DNA of 64,000 nt from Runella sp. CRIBMP (GTDB taxonomy: Bacteria > Bacteroidota > Bacteroidia > Cytophagales > Spirosomataceae), in the NCBI RefSeq assembly GCF_009905605.1, contig NZ_JAAAKZ010000017.1, positions 39,172-103,171 on the forward strand. The letters run 5' to 3'. The position numbers were made by a program, and so were the translations under genes. Positions 17,812 through 27,555 of the stretch are shown piece after piece (positions within the stretch are counted from its first letter, which is position 1; each line of letters starts with the position of its first letter). The notes below the pieces were generated by a model. That model saw only the letters and a list, made by a program, of their open reading frames with translations. It did not search any database and was not told the origin of the DNA.

Positions 17812-18435
17812 TTAGAACTCAATAAAGAAATTTAAAATGGCTAACCCAATGAGTGTGAGACCAGTAATAAGATTCTCGTTGTGTTCAAACCAGTGCGCAT
17901 TGACCAATCGTAAACCACGACTCGCTACCCAAACCATCAGAATCATTCCTGCCAACGTAACCACGTTGTAAATCAAAGCAACTAAACCCAACGCCTGCCA
18001 GCCCAGCGCGCCCGCACTCAGGAAGTAGGCGTTGATTTCCATGCAAGGCGATAAAAACATGCCCACACAAAGCGATAAAAGCAGGGTTTTGAACGATTTT
18101 CCATTAATGGCAGCAGGGTCAATGTGCTCGTGAGCGTGCGAATGGCGAATGTGTTGCATCAAGTACCAAAGGCCCAACATCAACAAAACCGCAGGAATAA
18201 CGCTTTCGGCAAGCTCATGGTAGCTTTCTGATAATTCGTAGCCCGCATATCCGATGATAAGCCCCAAAATGCTTGTGCTGACGGTATGGGCCAAGCCCGC
18301 TAAACCCGTCACGGCCAGCGTGCGGCTTTCAGACCAATGTTCGGTTTTGCCGATGGTCACAAAAGGCAGCCAGTGGCTAGGAATTAGTGCGTGTAAAATG
18401 CTTAAAATCAAAGCGCCAAAGAGGATTTCATTCAT
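17812..18435 (-). CDS. polytopic membrane protein, possible metal permease
   Basis: A 207-residue protein with about six membrane segments. ILHALIPSHWLPF near the N-terminus, a cytoplasmic His cluster (HIRHSHAHEH, about 115-124) and LSLCVGMFLSPCMEI recall the NicO/RcnA and HupE/UreH-like permeases, in which His and Cys in the first helices and a His-rich loop handle nickel, cobalt or other cations. This is resemblance only. Its place between the TonB-dependent receptor and the Zn/Cd ATPase, with gaps of 21 and 15 bases, supports a role in the same metal response. Confidence 0.6.
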   Translation of the reverse strand: MNEILFGALILSILHALIPSHWLPFVTIGKTEHWSESRTLAVTGLAGLAHTVSTSILGLIIGYAGYELSESYHELAESVIPAVLLMLGLWYLMQHIRHSHAHEHIDPAAINGKSFKTLLLSLCVGMFLSPCMEINAYFLSAGALGWQALGLVALIYNVVTLAGMILMVWVASRGLRLVNAHWFEHNENLITGLTLIGLAILNFFIEF

Positions 18436-18456
18436 GGTTGTTTAGCTTATTTCTGA

Positions 18457-20874
18457 TTAAAACTTGCGATTATATCCTAAGCGCACTACCTGCGTTTCGT
18501 AATAGTCAGTGCTTTGTAGTACAAAACCATTTCCCGTAATTTTTTTTCTGATTTGCATAGTATTCAGTAGGTCGGTGGCGTTCAAAAAGATGTCACCTTT
18601 ACCTTTTTGTACATTTTTCTTAATGCCTAAATCAAGAGAAAAGCGTTGTTCGATGCGCCCCTGCGGAATAAGGTCGGGGGCTAGATATACGGCACTGACC
18701 TGCACATCAAAGCCGTTTGACAAATGTGCCAGACTGTTGAGCTTCACGTTTCCAGATACGAGTTGCTGTTTATCGGCGGTATAGGTTGTGGGCACGGGAT
18801 ATTTGTTGATAACCGAAAATGCGTTAATCGTATTTTGATAAATATTCACACTTGCATTCAGCGAGACTGGTTTGGTAAGTTGCTGTTGCCATACCATTTC
18901 TATGCCGGTGTTGTAGCTTCGCCCAATGTTTTGAAAGATATTATACAGTAAAACACTCCCTGGCACCTGAGTGGCAATGCGTGTAATGGTACCGTCGGTA
19001 ATGCGTTGGTACGCTGCGGCATAAAGGTTACCGTTTAGCCAATTGGTTTTATACCCCATTTCAAAAGAACTTGTAAACTGAGGTTTGAGAGTTGGGTTGC
19101 CGACCTTTATCAGCTCAGGTTCATCGTATTTGGGAAAAATGCGAATATCTACTTCATTGGGACGGTCTACGCGCCTGTTAAAAAAGAACGAAATTTTGTT
19201 TTTATCATTGAATTTATACGCCAGCCTCAGGTTTGGAAAAGGCTGTGTGTAGTTATAGCCGTCGCTTTTGTAGGTATTATGGTTGGGATTTACTTCGTAA
19301 TTGACCTTTACGTACTCCACCCGAAGGCCACTTTCCAATTCTATCTTATCGTTTTCAAACACATAATTTCCGTACAGGGCGGGAATGGTTTCGTAATAAT
19401 TGGCCCAACCGCCGGCATTTACGTCCAACGGTGAATTTTGACCTGGAAAGAATTGCATATTGACGGGAATACTCCGTCTTCTCAACTTGACGCCCGTTTC
19501 CAGCTTGCCCTGCCGAAGAGGGCGGACATAGTCAACGTTGAAATCGGAAACTTGCTCATCCGAAAGCAATTTGAAGGAATCAGTGCCAGTAGATGCTGGA
19601 AGGGTGTTGGTGAAAAAGTATTTTTCGTCTTCGCGGTGAAACGTGTAATTATAATTGAAATTCAGCAAACGTCCTGGTTGTCTGAACTTATGAACAAATA
19701 CCGCCGTGGCCATGGCCGTATATTTTACCTCATCTTCCAAAAACTGCCATAAACGATACCGATTGGAGAAATCGTCCTTAAAATAAGGGTTATCGCCGTT
19801 ATCAAGGATCTTCTCACGGTTAAAAAGCCCCGAAACCGTCAGCGTATTGCTGGAATTGAAAGCGTAGTCTATTCCCGTTTTGACGGTGGCATAGGTGGTG
19901 GTTCGGTTGCGTTTGATTTGCTGAATGACGTTTTCTCCCGTATCATAGGTGCGGGTAGAAAACTCATTTTTATTGAGCGTTTGGGTATAAAGCCAATCGC
20001 CCTGTAAGAATACATTGGCTTTGTGTTTGCGGTGATTGATGGAAAAGGAAGGATTCAGCTTAGGCGTATTCTGAAACTGGGGACGAATCGTAGGCAGGTT
20101 CTCTTTTCTAACCCATAAAGCGCCCAAGCCTGCCGCCAAGCCGACTTTGCCGTTCCAGCCGTATTGTTCATTCTTTTTGAAAATGATATTGATAATGCCC
20201 GCGTTGCCGTTGGCATCGTATTTGGCGGAGGGGTTGTTGATGATTTCGATTTTTTCAATAGCTGAAGCTGGCAAATTATCAAGCCCAGTTTGACTGCCAA
20301 AGCCCGTCAATGCCGTTTGTTTTCCATCAATCAGCACCACTACTTTATCGGAGCCCCTGAGCTGAATTTTGCCTTCCTGGGAGGTGGTAATTCCAGGCAG
20401 ATTGTTCATCATTTGTAACACTGAGCCGCTGGTTTGGCTGATATTATCAGCGGTCAAAAATGTTTTTTTATCCATTGTGCCCGCAATACCCTGTTGCTGC
20501 GCCACTACCTTTACTTCTTCAAGTGTCTGGCGGTCTTCAGGCAAGTCAATGGTGCCTAAATCTAAAAAATCGCTCAGTTGCCCCACCGATACCGTTTGTT
20601 TCGTGACCTGATACCCCACAAACGAAGCGGTCAATTTGTATTTACCTTTTTTGACGGAAGGCAGCGAAAAAATCCCTTCGTCATTGGTGATTGTGCCAAC
20701 CACAAAAGCACTGTCTATGTCGGTTGTTAATACAATATTTACAAATGGGAGCGCTGCTTTGGTTTGGGCATCTCTGATTTTGCCTGACAGAACAGTTCCT
20801 TTGGTTTGCGCCAAAAGTACAGATGTGCAAAATGTTAGAATAAAAAGCAAAATTGAGGAAGGTTTGCTAACCAT
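18457..20874 (-). CDS. TonB-dependent receptor with carboxypeptidase-like N-domain
   Basis: An 805-residue outer-membrane protein. A signal peptide (about 1-22) leads to a CarboxypepD-reg-like domain (SGKIRDAQTKAALPFVNIVL, about 29-115). A plug follows (LMNNLPGITTSQEGKIQLRG; VVLIDGKQTALTG) and then a large barrel of the OMP_b-brl_3 type ending in a C-terminal Phe (GYNRKF). Such receptors import or release ligands powered by TonB. It begins 12 bases after the RND pump stop, so it belongs to the metal operon. Its ligand is unknown; a metal or metallophore is plausible. Confidence 0.88.
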   Translation of the reverse strand: MVSKPSSILLFILTFCTSVLLAQTKGTVLSGKIRDAQTKAALPFVNIVLTTDIDSAFVVGTITNDEGIFSLPSVKKGKYKLTASFVGYQVTKQTVSVGQLSDFLDLGTIDLPEDRQTLEEVKVVAQQQGIAGTMDKKTFLTADNISQTSGSVLQMMNNLPGITTSQEGKIQLRGSDKVVVLIDGKQTALTGFGSQTGLDNLPASAIEKIEIINNPSAKYDANGNAGIINIIFKKNEQYGWNGKVGLAAGLGALWVRKENLPTIRPQFQNTPKLNPSFSINHRKHKANVFLQGDWLYTQTLNKNEFSTRTYDTGENVIQQIKRNRTTTYATVKTGIDYAFNSSNTLTVSGLFNREKILDNGDNPYFKDDFSNRYRLWQFLEDEVKYTAMATAVFVHKFRQPGRLLNFNYNYTFHREDEKYFFTNTLPASTGTDSFKLLSDEQVSDFNVDYVRPLRQGKLETGVKLRRRSIPVNMQFFPGQNSPLDVNAGGWANYYETIPALYGNYVFENDKIELESGLRVEYVKVNYEVNPNHNTYKSDGYNYTQPFPNLRLAYKFNDKNKISFFFNRRVDRPNEVDIRIFPKYDEPELIKVGNPTLKPQFTSSFEMGYKTNWLNGNLYAAAYQRITDGTITRIATQVPGSVLLYNIFQNIGRSYNTGIEMVWQQQLTKPVSLNASVNIYQNTINAFSVINKYPVPTTYTADKQQLVSGNVKLNSLAHLSNGFDVQVSAVYLAPDLIPQGRIEQRFSLDLGIKKNVQKGKGDIFLNATDLLNTMQIRKKITGNGFVLQSTDYYETQVVRLGYNRKF

Positions 20875-20885
20875 TATGATAGAAT

Positions 20886-23800
20886 TTAACTTAAAATATC
20901 TTGCTTGTTTTTTGAGGAAAAATAAGTTTGCAATGCTTTTTTACCAAACGTATAAAATACCACGGGCGTTACAATAATATCCAAGAATGTACTCGAAAGT
21001 AGCCCGCCCAGAATAACCGTTGCAACGGGGTAAAGAATTTCTTTACCCGCCGCTTGTGGGTCGAGCGTGAGCGGAACGAGCGCTAAGGCGGCTACTAGTG
21101 CCGTCATTAATACGGGGACAAGCCGTTCGAGAGAACCTCGGATAATCATGGGTTTGCTGAATGTCTCACCTTCTTTTTCCACCAAGTGAATGTAGTGGGA
21201 AATCATCATAATTCCATTTCGACTCGCGATGCCCGTTAGTGTGATAAATCCAACCAGCGTAGCAACCGAAAAAGTGCCGCCCGTAAGCATTACCGCTACC
21301 ACGCTGCCAATCAACGCCAGCGGAATATTGAGCATGATTTGCAATACGATGGCGATAGATTTGAAATGAGTATAAAGCACCAAAAAAATGGCCAAAATCG
21401 AGAAAATGGCTAAAAATATAATCAATTGCGAGGCCGACTCCTGGCTCTCAATCAGGCCAGAATACACAATAAAATAGCCTTGAGGCAACGACACTTTGCT
21501 CATTTTCTGCTTGATTTCTTCAACCGTACTCCCCAAATCACGTCCGTGCACATTGGCCGAAACTACCATGCGCCGTTGGGTATTTTCGTGTACTACTTGA
21601 TTGACAGTCATGGTTTGTTCAATATCCGCGATTTGATGAAGCGGAATAAGCTCTCCTTCGGGCGTGGAGATTTGGGTATTTCGGATGGCTTCTAAATTGC
21701 TGCGCTCGCGCTCGTTGGTACGAATCAGGATGTCAAATGATTTTTGCCCTTCGTAGATTTGCCCCGTTATCTTTCCGTTATAAAATACTTCCAATTCTTC
21801 GGTGACTTTTCCCGCCTGTAATCCAAAACGTTGCAGGTCATTGCGCCGTACCCGAATCAACAATTGGGGAACCAGCGTTTGGCGTTCGATGGCAAGGTCA
21901 GTGACGCCCTCTACCCCTTGCATGGTAGCCTGCACCTTCTGAGCCATGGAGCGCAGTTCGGCCAAATCGTTTCCGTAAATCTTCAACACAACCTGCGCCT
22001 GAACCCCCGACAGCAAATGCTCAATGCGGTGTGAAATCGGTTGCCCCACGCCCACGGAAACACCCTTTAAAATGCTCAGCTTTTTGCGAATATCGGCAAT
22101 GATTTCGCTACGACTCCGCTCAATATCAGGCCGTATAGTAACATCAATTTCTGACCGACTCACGGGTTCAACGTGCTCGTCCAACTCGGCCCGACCTGTT
22201 CGACGGCTGGCGTATTCCACTTCGGGGATTTGCAGCATCAGTTTTTCGGCCAGCGTCCCTATCTTATTGGATTCCTCAAGCGAAGTTCCCGTGGGGGCAA
22301 TTAAATTAACGGTAAAAGCTCCTTCATTAAATGGCGGCAAAAACTCAGTTCCAAAAAAAGGAATCGTTCCTAAAGAAATTAAAATCAGCACAATAGCGGT
22401 GCCAATAATGGCCTTAGGCCGATTGAGCGACCAATGAAGTATGTGCGTGTCTTTTGTTTTTAACCATCTCACCAAACGTGTGTCGGTCTCTGAGGCGGCT
22501 AGTGTTGAAATTCGATTCCAAAAACTTTTTGAGTGCTTACTGGCACTTTTTATTTTTAAAAAATAACTGCACAAGACGGGCGTAAGCGTGAGGGACACAA
22601 ACAGCGAAGCGGTAATGGACGTAATGTAAGCAATGCCCAAAGGGGCAAAAATCCGCCCTTCGATGCCTTCCATGTAAAACAGCGGAATAAAAACCAGCAC
22701 GACAATGACCGTGGCATAGACAATGGAATTTCTAACCTCAGAACTGGCTTCGTACACCACGCGTAAGGTAGATTTGGGCGTATCGAGTTGCTGATTTTCG
22801 CGCAAACGCCTAAACACATTTTCGACATCGACGATGGCGTCATCTACCAATTCGCCAATGGCAATGGCCAAGCCCCCCAAGGTCAGGGTGTTGATAGACA
22901 AATCAAACGCTTTGAAAATCAGGGCGGTAATGACCAATGATAATGGGATGGCTGTCAAGGTAATGACGGTGGTGCGGAGATTCATTAAGAACAAAAATAG
23001 CACAATGACGACCAAAATGAACCCATCGCGGAGCGCTTCCAAAACATTGTCAATGGATGCTTGAATGAACTTGCTTTGCTGAAAAATGGACGGATTTATC
23101 GTAATGTCTTTCGGAAGTGACCGTTGAAGTTCGCTACAGGCTTGTTCAATCTGTTTTGTGAGACCGACCGTATTCGCGCCCGGTTGTTTTTCTACCGCCA
23201 ATATCACAGCGGGTTTTCCGTTGATGCTACCGTCGCCTCGTTTGAAGGCAGAGCCAAATTTGACATCTGCCACCTGCGATAGCAGAATGGGCACACCGCC
23301 CTGACTTGTGACCACGGTATTGGCCAAGTCTTCCAACGATTGGGCGCGGCCAATGTTACGAATCAACACCTCGCTGCCGTATTCATAATAAAAGTTTCCC
23401 GACGTGTTTTGAGAAGCTTTTGAGAGCGCATTTTCAACTTGGTCCAAACTTACCTTGTACTGCTTGAGCCGTTGACCAGAAACTTGTACTTGATACTGAC
23501 GTCGCTCGCCACCAATCGGAATTACTTGAGATACGCCTTTGATACTCAATAACCTGCGCCGAATGCTGAAATCTGCCAACGTTCGAAGGTCGGCGGGATT
23601 GGTAGTATCGGCGCTCACGCCTACGTACATAATCTGCCCCATGACGGAGCTGATGGGCCCCATGATGGGCGTGATTCCATTGGGGAGCTGCACCGTTTGG
23701 AGCTTTTCAGCCACCAGTTGACGAGCTTTGTAAATCTCAACATTCCAGTCAAACTCCACAAACACCATTCCCAATCCGATGGCAGAAGTGCTTCGGACAG

Positions 23801-24041
23801 TTTCTACGCCTGGAGCGCCGTTGAGGGCTGTTTCGACGGGCAATACCACCTGTGTTTCTATTTCTTCGGGTGCTAATCCATTGGATTCCAGAAAAACAGT
23901 CACCCTAGGGCGATTCAAATCGGGTAAAACGTCGATGGGAAGTTGAAGACTTACGTACACGCCATAGACCAACAACATTGCTGATAATGCGATGACCAAC
24001 AGACGGTTGTGTAACGAAAACTTAATGATTCTGTCGAGCAT
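20886..24041 (-). CDS. heavy-metal RND efflux pump (CusA/CzcA family)
   Basis: A 1051-residue inner-membrane pump. It has the RND layout: TM1 near residues 10-30, two large periplasmic domains (about 35-335 and 570-870) and TM clusters after each. The TM4 motif AIGELVDDAIVDVENVFRRL carries the acidic proton-relay residues. The length and the NGAPGVETVRSTSAIGLGMV region match the heavy-metal subfamily rather than drug exporters. It exports cations from the periplasm through TolC. Its ATG begins one base after the adaptor stop, so translation is coupled. The metal cannot be told from sequence. Confidence 0.92.
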   Translation of the reverse strand: MLDRIIKFSLHNRLLVIALSAMLLVYGVYVSLQLPIDVLPDLNRPRVTVFLESNGLAPEEIETQVVLPVETALNGAPGVETVRSTSAIGLGMVFVEFDWNVEIYKARQLVAEKLQTVQLPNGITPIMGPISSVMGQIMYVGVSADTTNPADLRTLADFSIRRRLLSIKGVSQVIPIGGERRQYQVQVSGQRLKQYKVSLDQVENALSKASQNTSGNFYYEYGSEVLIRNIGRAQSLEDLANTVVTSQGGVPILLSQVADVKFGSAFKRGDGSINGKPAVILAVEKQPGANTVGLTKQIEQACSELQRSLPKDITINPSIFQQSKFIQASIDNVLEALRDGFILVVIVLFLFLMNLRTTVITLTAIPLSLVITALIFKAFDLSINTLTLGGLAIAIGELVDDAIVDVENVFRRLRENQQLDTPKSTLRVVYEASSEVRNSIVYATVIVVLVFIPLFYMEGIEGRIFAPLGIAYITSITASLFVSLTLTPVLCSYFLKIKSASKHSKSFWNRISTLAASETDTRLVRWLKTKDTHILHWSLNRPKAIIGTAIVLILISLGTIPFFGTEFLPPFNEGAFTVNLIAPTGTSLEESNKIGTLAEKLMLQIPEVEYASRRTGRAELDEHVEPVSRSEIDVTIRPDIERSRSEIIADIRKKLSILKGVSVGVGQPISHRIEHLLSGVQAQVVLKIYGNDLAELRSMAQKVQATMQGVEGVTDLAIERQTLVPQLLIRVRRNDLQRFGLQAGKVTEELEVFYNGKITGQIYEGQKSFDILIRTNERERSNLEAIRNTQISTPEGELIPLHQIADIEQTMTVNQVVHENTQRRMVVSANVHGRDLGSTVEEIKQKMSKVSLPQGYFIVYSGLIESQESASQLIIFLAIFSILAIFLVLYTHFKSIAIVLQIMLNIPLALIGSVVAVMLTGGTFSVATLVGFITLTGIASRNGIMMISHYIHLVEKEGETFSKPMIIRGSLERLVPVLMTALVAALALVPLTLDPQAAGKEILYPVATVILGGLLSSTFLDIIVTPVVFYTFGKKALQTYFSSKNKQDILS

Positions 24042-24042
24042 A

Positions 24043-25845
24043 TTACCGATTTATAAAGATCATTTTTAATTGATACGTCGAAGCCACCACTACTTTATCA
24101 TCGTTGTTAATGCCTTTGGGAATGGTCGTAAAGTCGCCGTTGTTGGGACCAGTGGCCACGTATTGAATTCGGTAATTTTCTGGGGATTCTTTGATAAAAA
24201 CGCAGGATTTACCATTGATTTGGCTCAGGGCTGAATTGGGTAAGGAGAGCGTATTTCCATTCGTTTTCCCCTGAATTCGAATCGACACAAACTCGCCAAT
24301 TTTAAAATCATCAGTAGGATTTTCTACTTCAAAAAGTGCTTTTTGGGACTGATTGGCATTGACCGACTGCGCAGCGGATAATAGTCGCACGCGGGTTGTA
24401 CGGTGTTGTCCTGCTTCGCGTTGACAGATAACTTCGTAGCCCGTTGCCGAAAAGAGGCTCTCAGCATCGCGTTCAAATAGCTGTGCTTCCACGTATACTT
24501 TGGCTAAATTGGTCAGTTGAAAAACTGTATCGCCCGTCCCAACGGTAGAGCCGATAGCGACACTAAAGGGCGATACCAGCCCGCTGATGGGCGCAACGAG
24601 CGGAAAGCGACGATGGGTACCTTTGCCGCCTTGTGCAATGTCGTTGAACACTTTGAGATTTTCCTGTGCTTTTTGCAAGCGTGCAGCGGCCTCTGATACC
24701 TCACGCTTGGCGGCAATGTCTTCGATTTTTTTGAGGCGGTCATATTCTCGTTGGGCCACAGAAAGCTCGGCTTCAAGGGTATTGCGCTCTACTTGGAGAT
24801 TTATCAATGCTGTTGCGTCCAAAGTCTGTTCTATGATGGCTAAGGTCTGGCCTTTAGATACTTTTTGGCCTACCCGCACATTCAGCGAAATGATTCGCCC
24901 GGGTTGGGGAGGTTGTACCACCGCCAGCCCCGTGGAAGAAGGAATGACTGTGCCGTTGAGCTGCGTAGTGGGAAGAAAACCACCCGCGCTGACTGGTTGG
25001 GTCAAGACTTCAAACAAAAATTGGGTTTCTTTCGGTACTTCAAATACATCGGTCAACGTTGCATTGGCCTGATGGATATTTTCTCCCTCGTGGTCGTGGT
25101 CATGTTGGGCAGAAACAGGCTGGTAATTGGCGAGAGGCAAAAGACAAAATCCTAAAATCAGAATGACAAATAACGTCCGATTTCGGCTTTTCATGATCAA
25201 AAACATGACTCCTAACCCTACCAAAAGCCCGCCACCAAAGATGCCCCAAGTTCGCCAATTTCCTAAGGCTACCTGCCATCCGTTGGCTTCGTCGTGGACA
25301 TGAGCTCCTTCGTTGTGGCCTACTCTGATTCCTTTTAAAAGAAGTATATCGGTGCCATTTGTGCCGTTGATGGCCAACGTTAGCGTAAAAGTTCTATCGC
25401 GAGAGAAAGTGGCGGATACTTCGTAAATTCCTGATTCTTTGGGGATAATGTCAAATTTAGCCTTGCTGTCCAATGAAGTCGTCAATTTCAATGATGCGCC
25501 CCCAAGGGCTCGATTGGTGGTAGGGTCGGCGAGATAAAGGGTCATTTTTTCGGCTTCGCCAGCGTGAAGGTGTTCGTATTTCAACACCGCTTCGTACTTA
25601 TCGGAGACGGCTTCGGATTTCTGTAATTTTACCTCTTCTGTCTTTGCCGTTTCTTCGCCGTGACTGTGGCCACCGTCACCGTGGTCATGGTCGTGCTGGG
25701 CGTAAGCAGAAGTAAGCAGAAAGGATTGGGTAATAAATACGAGGATTAGCAACCTTGCGTATTTTTGGTGAAAGGTTGGGTAAACTTTGGATAAGAACAT
25801 GTTTCCGTGCGCTATTCCCATTGCTTTTTTAAGTATCTTTTTCAT
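24043..25845 (-). CDS. RND efflux adaptor with long His-rich N-terminal extension
   Basis: A 600-residue CusB/CzcB-type adaptor; usual members have about 350-450. Residues about 270-600 contain the barrel-sandwich halves (PGRIISLNVRVGQKVSKGQ; LVAPISGLVSPFSVAIGS) and a coiled-coil hairpin (QVERNTLEAELSVAQREYDR). The first 260 residues are extra. They hold a signal-like segment, a His-rich stretch (HDHDHGDGGHSHGEE), an Ig-like domain, a further membrane segment (about 200-220), a second hydrophobic stretch and a second His cluster (HDHDHEGE). The start may be the ATG at 25800, which fits the signal peptide better. The stop of the upstream tolC overlaps it by 4 bases. Confidence 0.85.
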   Translation of the reverse strand: MKKILKKAMGIAHGNMFLSKVYPTFHQKYARLLILVFITQSFLLTSAYAQHDHDHGDGGHSHGEETAKTEEVKLQKSEAVSDKYEAVLKYEHLHAGEAEKMTLYLADPTTNRALGGASLKLTTSLDSKAKFDIIPKESGIYEVSATFSRDRTFTLTLAINGTNGTDILLLKGIRVGHNEGAHVHDEANGWQVALGNWRTWGIFGGGLLVGLGVMFLIMKSRNRTLFVILILGFCLLPLANYQPVSAQHDHDHEGENIHQANATLTDVFEVPKETQFLFEVLTQPVSAGGFLPTTQLNGTVIPSSTGLAVVQPPQPGRIISLNVRVGQKVSKGQTLAIIEQTLDATALINLQVERNTLEAELSVAQREYDRLKKIEDIAAKREVSEAAARLQKAQENLKVFNDIAQGGKGTHRRFPLVAPISGLVSPFSVAIGSTVGTGDTVFQLTNLAKVYVEAQLFERDAESLFSATGYEVICQREAGQHRTTRVRLLSAAQSVNANQSQKALFEVENPTDDFKIGEFVSIRIQGKTNGNTLSLPNSALSQINGKSCVFIKESPENYRIQYVATGPNNGDFTTIPKGINNDDKVVVASTYQLKMIFINR

Positions 25846-27032
25846 AAGTTTCCTGTCAAATAATGAAGGGCCAAAACTGCTTGATTATAATTTTGTAGGG
25901 CTTCCAAATAGCGTAGTTTGATGGCGTATGCGTCGTTGGTAGTGCGTAAAAAATTGGTGTAGTCGGTTTGACCATTTTCAAAAAAACGCCTTGCTGTGCC
26001 GATAATCGCGTCGGCTTGGCCCAAAGCAACGGTTTCGTAAAAAATCAGAGAATTGGCCGACGAAGTCAGATCATCTTGCGCTTGTTGCAACGCCGAGCTA
26101 ACCGTTTGTTTTTGCACTTCGGTGTTTTGTCGGGCCATCTGGTGCTCAGTTTGCGCGGCATTGATGCGGCTTTTATATTGTCCTGACCACAGCGGAAGGC
26201 TGATTCCTGCCCGCCAGCGTAATCCGAAAGTAGCTTCTTGAGTGCCTTGGTTATAATACCCTACCATAAAACCTGGCAGGGCATTGGCGCGCTCCACTTC
26301 AACGGCTTTTTGAGCCACGGTTTCCCATTGCTGCGCCACCTGAACCACGGGGTTTTGGACAATGGTTGAGGTATCCAATGCGGGAGATGGAAGTTTTACT
26401 AAAGTCGTGAATACAGAAGCAGAAAGCGAGATACCCATTAAAATCTCTAATTGTTTTTTCTGACTCGCAATCTGAAATCCAGCAACTCGTGCCTGATTTT
26501 TTACCTCTGCTGCTTGTGTTTGGGCGTATAGAAGTGCCAGTTTATCAATGGTTCCCGCATCAAAGTTACGTTGTGCCGCTTGACTGATTTGGGTGTACAA
26601 GCTGTCTTGAGAAAGTAGTTGCCGTTGATAAGCTTCGGCCGATTGGATAGCGGAATAAATGGTACGGACGCGGTATTTAAGGTTGTTGGCCGTAATGACC
26701 TGTTCTTTTTGGGACAACAGTATTTGCTGCTGCTGTTGTTGATATTGACGGCCGTACACTGTAGGAAAGCGAAAGGATTGCTGGAACCCAAGGGTATAAA
26801 AAACACCCGTTGGGCTATCAAAGGTCAGGTCAGGATTGGGAACGTTACGGGCTGCGCCCAATAGCTGTTCGTTGCGCTGCACGGCCAATGCCGAGGCTTT
26901 AATTGCTGGATTTTTCTGCAAAGCGATTTTGACGGCCTCCTCAACAGGCAGCCTTACTTGCCCAATAATTAGAGGGCTGAATTGCATTGTCAATCCAAAA
27001 GCAAGAATGGATTTTTGCCAATAGTGTTTCAT
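25842..27032 (-). CDS. TolC-family outer-membrane channel of the metal pump
   Basis: A 396-residue outer-membrane efflux protein with a signal peptide (about 1-24). It shows two TolC repeats with characteristic starts VEEAVKIALQKNPAIKASAL and a second helical pair after about residue 210. It lacks an obvious lipobox. It forms the exit duct for the adjacent RND pump (CzcC/CusC role). First of the tightly packed genes, it overlaps the adaptor by 4 bases. The upstream small gene ends 112 bases before it. Confidence 0.88.
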   Translation of the reverse strand: MKHYWQKSILAFGLTMQFSPLIIGQVRLPVEEAVKIALQKNPAIKASALAVQRNEQLLGAARNVPNPDLTFDSPTGVFYTLGFQQSFRFPTVYGRQYQQQQQQILLSQKEQVITANNLKYRVRTIYSAIQSAEAYQRQLLSQDSLYTQISQAAQRNFDAGTIDKLALLYAQTQAAEVKNQARVAGFQIASQKKQLEILMGISLSASVFTTLVKLPSPALDTSTIVQNPVVQVAQQWETVAQKAVEVERANALPGFMVGYYNQGTQEATFGLRWRAGISLPLWSGQYKSRINAAQTEHQMARQNTEVQKQTVSSALQQAQDDLTSSANSLIFYETVALGQADAIIGTARRFFENGQTDYTNFLRTTNDAYAIKLRYLEALQNYNQAVLALHYLTGNL

Positions 27033-27144
27033 TGAAAAAAAGCAACTCCAATCCCAAGGAGCGCGTTGGTTCGTACTTCAATGAGGAGGTGTTTTTCCTC
27101 AAAATCGGATGAAATGAATTGAATTCAGTGAAAAAAGTGCATAA

Positions 27145-27498
27145 TTATCCCTGTACTGGCAATTTGGGCGGTTGCCAGATGGCAGCAAAAATGCTTGGTG
27201 TATAAGAAGATTGGTTGCTAAAAACAAGCGTTTGGGCTGAGCAAATCAGCGATATAATTTGAAGTTCGAAATAAGGCGTAGGAACTGTAAAGCCGCCATT
27301 GCAGGTACATTGGCAAAAAGGAGAACAAACGTGATGGTGCTCGTTTTCATTCTCGTCATGCTCGTTTTCGTCGTCGTGTGACGCGTGATGAAAAATCGTT
27401 TCTCTATCGGTAATCATACGCAAATCGTGGTGGTGTGTGCATGGAATGCACGACAAAATCACCAGATAGCTTGCCCAAAGGAGTGAAAACCATTTCAT
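27145..27498 (-). CDS. small exported His/Cys-rich protein
   Basis: A 117-residue protein with a signal sequence (about 1-18) ending in SCIPC. A potential metal-binding stretch follows: THHHDLRM, FHHASHDDENEHDENENEHHH (about 38-58), then CSPFCQCTCNGG. I do not recognise a characterised family with certainty; similar small proteins (I believe DUF6660) accompany czc-type operons in Bacteroidota. Periplasmic metal buffering or sensing is inferred from composition and from its position directly upstream of the tolC-adaptor-RND genes. Confidence 0.65.
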   Translation of the reverse strand: MKWFSLLWASYLVILSCIPCTHHHDLRMITDRETIFHHASHDDENEHDENENEHHHVCSPFCQCTCNGGFTVPTPYFELQIISLICSAQTLVFSNQSSYTPSIFAAIWQPPKLPVQG

Positions 27499-27555
27499 GA
27501 GGCAAGTTTAAATAAAAAACGGGTGCAACAGGGTTTCAAGTTAAGAATCATTGTA

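Noticed and set aside
24587..25155. Plus-strand frames of 96-161 residues across the RND adaptor gene
   Set aside because: Their translations are Arg/Ser-rich with no domain pattern, and the opposite strand encodes a recognisable adaptor.
27499..27555. A promoter for the metal operon
   Set aside because: Only a weak minus-strand TAAACTTG was seen near 27503-27510, one base off consensus and without a TTG at the right distance.
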